From Lacibacter sediminis (GTDB lineage: Bacteria > Bacteroidota > Bacteroidia > Chitinophagales > Chitinophagaceae): DNA of 64,000 nucleotides. The position numbers and the translations under genes are program-made. Shown piece by piece: positions 62,327 to 64,000 of this stretch. The notes under the pieces were generated by a model, which was not told where the DNA came from, made no database searches, and saw nothing but the letters and a program-made list of their open reading frames with translations. Position 1 is the stretch's first letter; each line of letters opens with the position of its first letter. The stretch spans positions 3,100,001 to 3,164,000 of the forward strand of contig NZ_CP060007.1 in NCBI RefSeq assembly GCF_014168535.1, given 5' to 3'.

Positions 62327-64000
62327 GTGTTTGTTCGCATTGGTTTACTGTGCTGTTTGCTTTTTTGTGTGAGTGTATTATCTGCCCAGCAAAAAACACT
62401 TCCTCCCCGCCCCTCACAATCAAGTGATACGGTAAGGATCGTTGAGATCCTGAAGACCAATCGCTTTGATTTCAGAACAATTGATTCTGCTACACAATTG
62501 CAGATACTTGTGGGTGATGTACACATTCGCCAGGGACGCACATTGTTTTGGGCCGATAGTGTTGTGTACAATGAAAAAACAAATTTCATGCAGGCCTATG
62601 GAAATGTACACATCAATGATGCGGACTCTGTCAACATTTACTCCCAGTACATGCAATACGACGGCACGAAGAAACTAGCCACCTTTCGTGAAAAAGTAAA
62701 ACTCAGCGATGGTAACAGTACACTGTATACGGATGAGATGGATTACGATATGAATGGAAAGGTGGGTACCTACCGTAACGGTGGTCGTATTGAAAGTAAA
62801 CAAACCACACTATACAGCAAAGAAGGTTTTTATTACGCCGATATAAAAGATATTTACTTTGTTGGCAATGTAAAAATGAGTGATCCCGAAGTGGCGCTGG
62901 CAAGTGATTCGCTGTTATATAATACCAGCAGCCAGGTTGCAACGTTTATTGCTCCAACAACTATTAAGAGCGGCCAATCGATCATCAATACAAGAGAAGG
63001 TTATTATGATCTGAAGTTGAAGAAGGCAAAGTTCGGCAGCCGTTCACGCATGCAGGACAGCACTTCCACTATGATCGCTGATGATTTTGCTTTTGATGAT
63101 AAATCCGGTTATGGTGAAGCAAAAGGAAATGTACAATATAAAGACACTGCACAAGGTGCATTACTGTTTGCCAACAGGGTTTTCTTCAATAAAGAGAAAA
63201 AGAATTTTCTTGCCACGGAAAAACCGGTGATGGTAGTAGTACAGAATAAAGATTCGGTATTTATTGCAGCCGATACCATTTACTCAGGATTGATGAGAGA
63301 CCTGGCGGGGATGAAGAATGGTTACATCAGTGCATTTGATACACTAAAAGGAAAACAGGTTATTAATGTGGATTCGATCTTACAGAATGATTCCAGTAAC
63401 ATCATGAAGGATTCATCCATAGTTGTTACTGATAGTATTACTATTGTTCAATCAAAAGATACCATTGCAGCAGTTGTTGAAAAACCAATCATCGTTGCAC
63501 AAAAAGACAGTATCAGCAACAAACCTCCCCCACTCAAAGTAAAACCCGTATTGGTATTAAGCGATTCAACAAAACTGCCGACCGTAGATAGTAATGCTGT
63601 TGCAGCTATTGATTCATCTACTATTAAAAAAATACGACCCAAAGAAGAAACAGATACACTTCGTTTTATTACGGCCTTTCGTCATGTCCGCATCTTTAAT
63701 GATTCATTGCAGGCTGTAGCCGATAGTTTATTTTATTCAGGGGTGGATAGTGTGTTTCAACTCTTTCATGATCCAATTGCATGGAGCAAAGGCAGCCAGG
63801 TAAGCGGCGATACTATTTACATCTTCACCGAAAACAAAAAGCCAAAGCGTCTTTATGTTTTTGAGAATGGTTTGCTTGTGCAAAGTGTAAAGGAAAGTTC
63901 AAGCTTCTTTAACCAGATCAAAGGACGAACCATCAACGGTTATTTCATCAATGGAGAACTTGATTTTGTAAAAGCAAAAGGCACCGCAGAAAGTATTTAT
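62327..64000 (+). CDS. OstA/LptA-like protein, partial (3' end outside window)
   Basis: The frame stays open from the mlaD stop to the window end (at least 558 codons) and has no ATG near its start: candidate starts are GTG 62327 or TTG 62321. GTG gives a signal peptide (F-V-R-I-G-L-L-C-C-L-L-F-C-V-S-V-L-S-A-Q). The body has repeated OstA-type strands such as L-V-G-D-V-H-I-R-Q-G, A-Y-G-N-V-H-I-N-D-A-D-S-V and F-V-G-N-V-K-M-S-D-P, typical of periplasmic bridge proteins for lipopolysaccharide. A Ser/Asp-rich stretch follows. With LptD-like upstream on the other strand, it probably serves LPS transport. Confidence 0.85.
   Translation, partial: MFVRIGLLCCLLFCVSVLSAQQKTLPPRPSQSSDTVRIVEILKTNRFDFRTIDSATQLQILVGDVHIRQGRTLFWADSVVYNEKTNFMQAYGNVHINDADSVNIYSQYMQYDGTKKLATFREKVKLSDGNSTLYTDEMDYDMNGKVGTYRNGGRIESKQTTLYSKEGFYYADIKDIYFVGNVKMSDPEVALASDSLLYNTSSQVATFIAPTTIKSGQSIINTREGYYDLKLKKAKFGSRSRMQDSTSTMIADDFAFDDKSGYGEAKGNVQYKDTAQGALLFANRVFFNKEKKNFLATEKPVMVVVQNKDSVFIAADTIYSGLMRDLAGMKNGYISAFDTLKGKQVINVDSILQNDSSNIMKDSSIVVTDSITIVQSKDTIAAVVEKPIIVAQKDSISNKPPPLKVKPVLVLSDSTKLPTVDSNAVAAIDSSTIKKIRPKEETDTLRFITAFRHVRIFNDSLQAVADSLFYSGVDSVFQLFHDPIAWSKGSQVSGDTIYIFTENKKPKRLYVFENGLLVQSVKESSSFFNQIKGRTINGYFINGELDFVKAKGTAESIY

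Overview
The window comes from a Bacteroidota chromosome, most likely family Chitinophagaceae (a Lacibacter- or Sediminibacterium-like organism). The evidence is -7 boxes of the type TAnnTTTG in front of many genes, the gene order thrS-infC-rpmI-rplT, a bacilliredoxin, TonB-dependent receptors with a carboxypeptidase-like N-terminal domain, a Bacteroidota-type LptD and OstA-like protein, and moderate-to-low GC. No sequence search was possible, so the genus is a guess. I see no insertion sequence, prophage, CRISPR array or rRNA.

Layout. 1-7.6 kb: the 3' end of topA, a BtuB-like TonB receptor, an ALDH7-like dehydrogenase, a secreted subtilase and a DinB-fold protein. 7.6-11.7 kb: RNase P RNA (minus strand), bacilliredoxin, Hsp20 and three small secreted unknowns. 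11.7-16.9 kb (minus): arginine decarboxylase, then the rplT, rpmI, infC and thrS block. 17-19.8 kb: unknown or small genes, one broken by a frameshift at an A9 tract. 19.9-25.7 kb: an RND efflux operon (adaptor, pump, outer-membrane channel). 25.8-29.9 kb: the K+ transporter kup with a coupled 41-residue membrane peptide, divergent from a KdpD/KdpE-like two-component pair. 30-35.5 kb: a D-threonine aldolase/D-serine dehydratase-like enzyme and a minimal ethanolamine module (permease-eutB-eutC, minus). 35.6-40.9 kb: a divergent Nramp-family transporter, then a cobalamin riboswitch in front of class Ia ribonucleotide reductase nrdB-nrdA. 41-43.2 kb: an accessory patch of three small genes separated by related palindromes, then a 0.3-kb tandem duplication full of CCTACGG palindromes. 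43.2-51 kb: an MTHFR-like protein, a GreA/Rnk-like factor, a GH3 glycosidase, a TonB receptor and a DUF3347-like lipoprotein. 51-55.4 kb: an ABC-F ATPase and small unknowns, one resembling a piece of MreB. 55.6-64 kb: tRNA-Arg(TCT) with a degenerate tandem copy, ung, plsC, and an envelope cluster (LptD-like, N-acetylmuramoyl-L-alanine amidase, MlaD-like, and an OstA/LptA-like gene running off the window).

Functional threads. (1) Cobalamin: eutBC needs adenosylcobalamin, and a B12 riboswitch sits before the B12-independent ribonucleotide reductase. (2) Potassium: kup and kdpDE are divergent and share a 233-bp region holding two TTATA repeats spaced like a KdpE operator; kdpFABC is absent locally. 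(3) Envelope: lptD-like, ostA-like, mlaD-like, amidase and plsC cluster at the right end.

The most distinctive feature outside genes is the variety of palindromic or low-complexity intergenic repeat families. One of these supplies most of a peripheral arm of the B12 riboswitch, and another appears to encode the C-terminus of a membrane protein.
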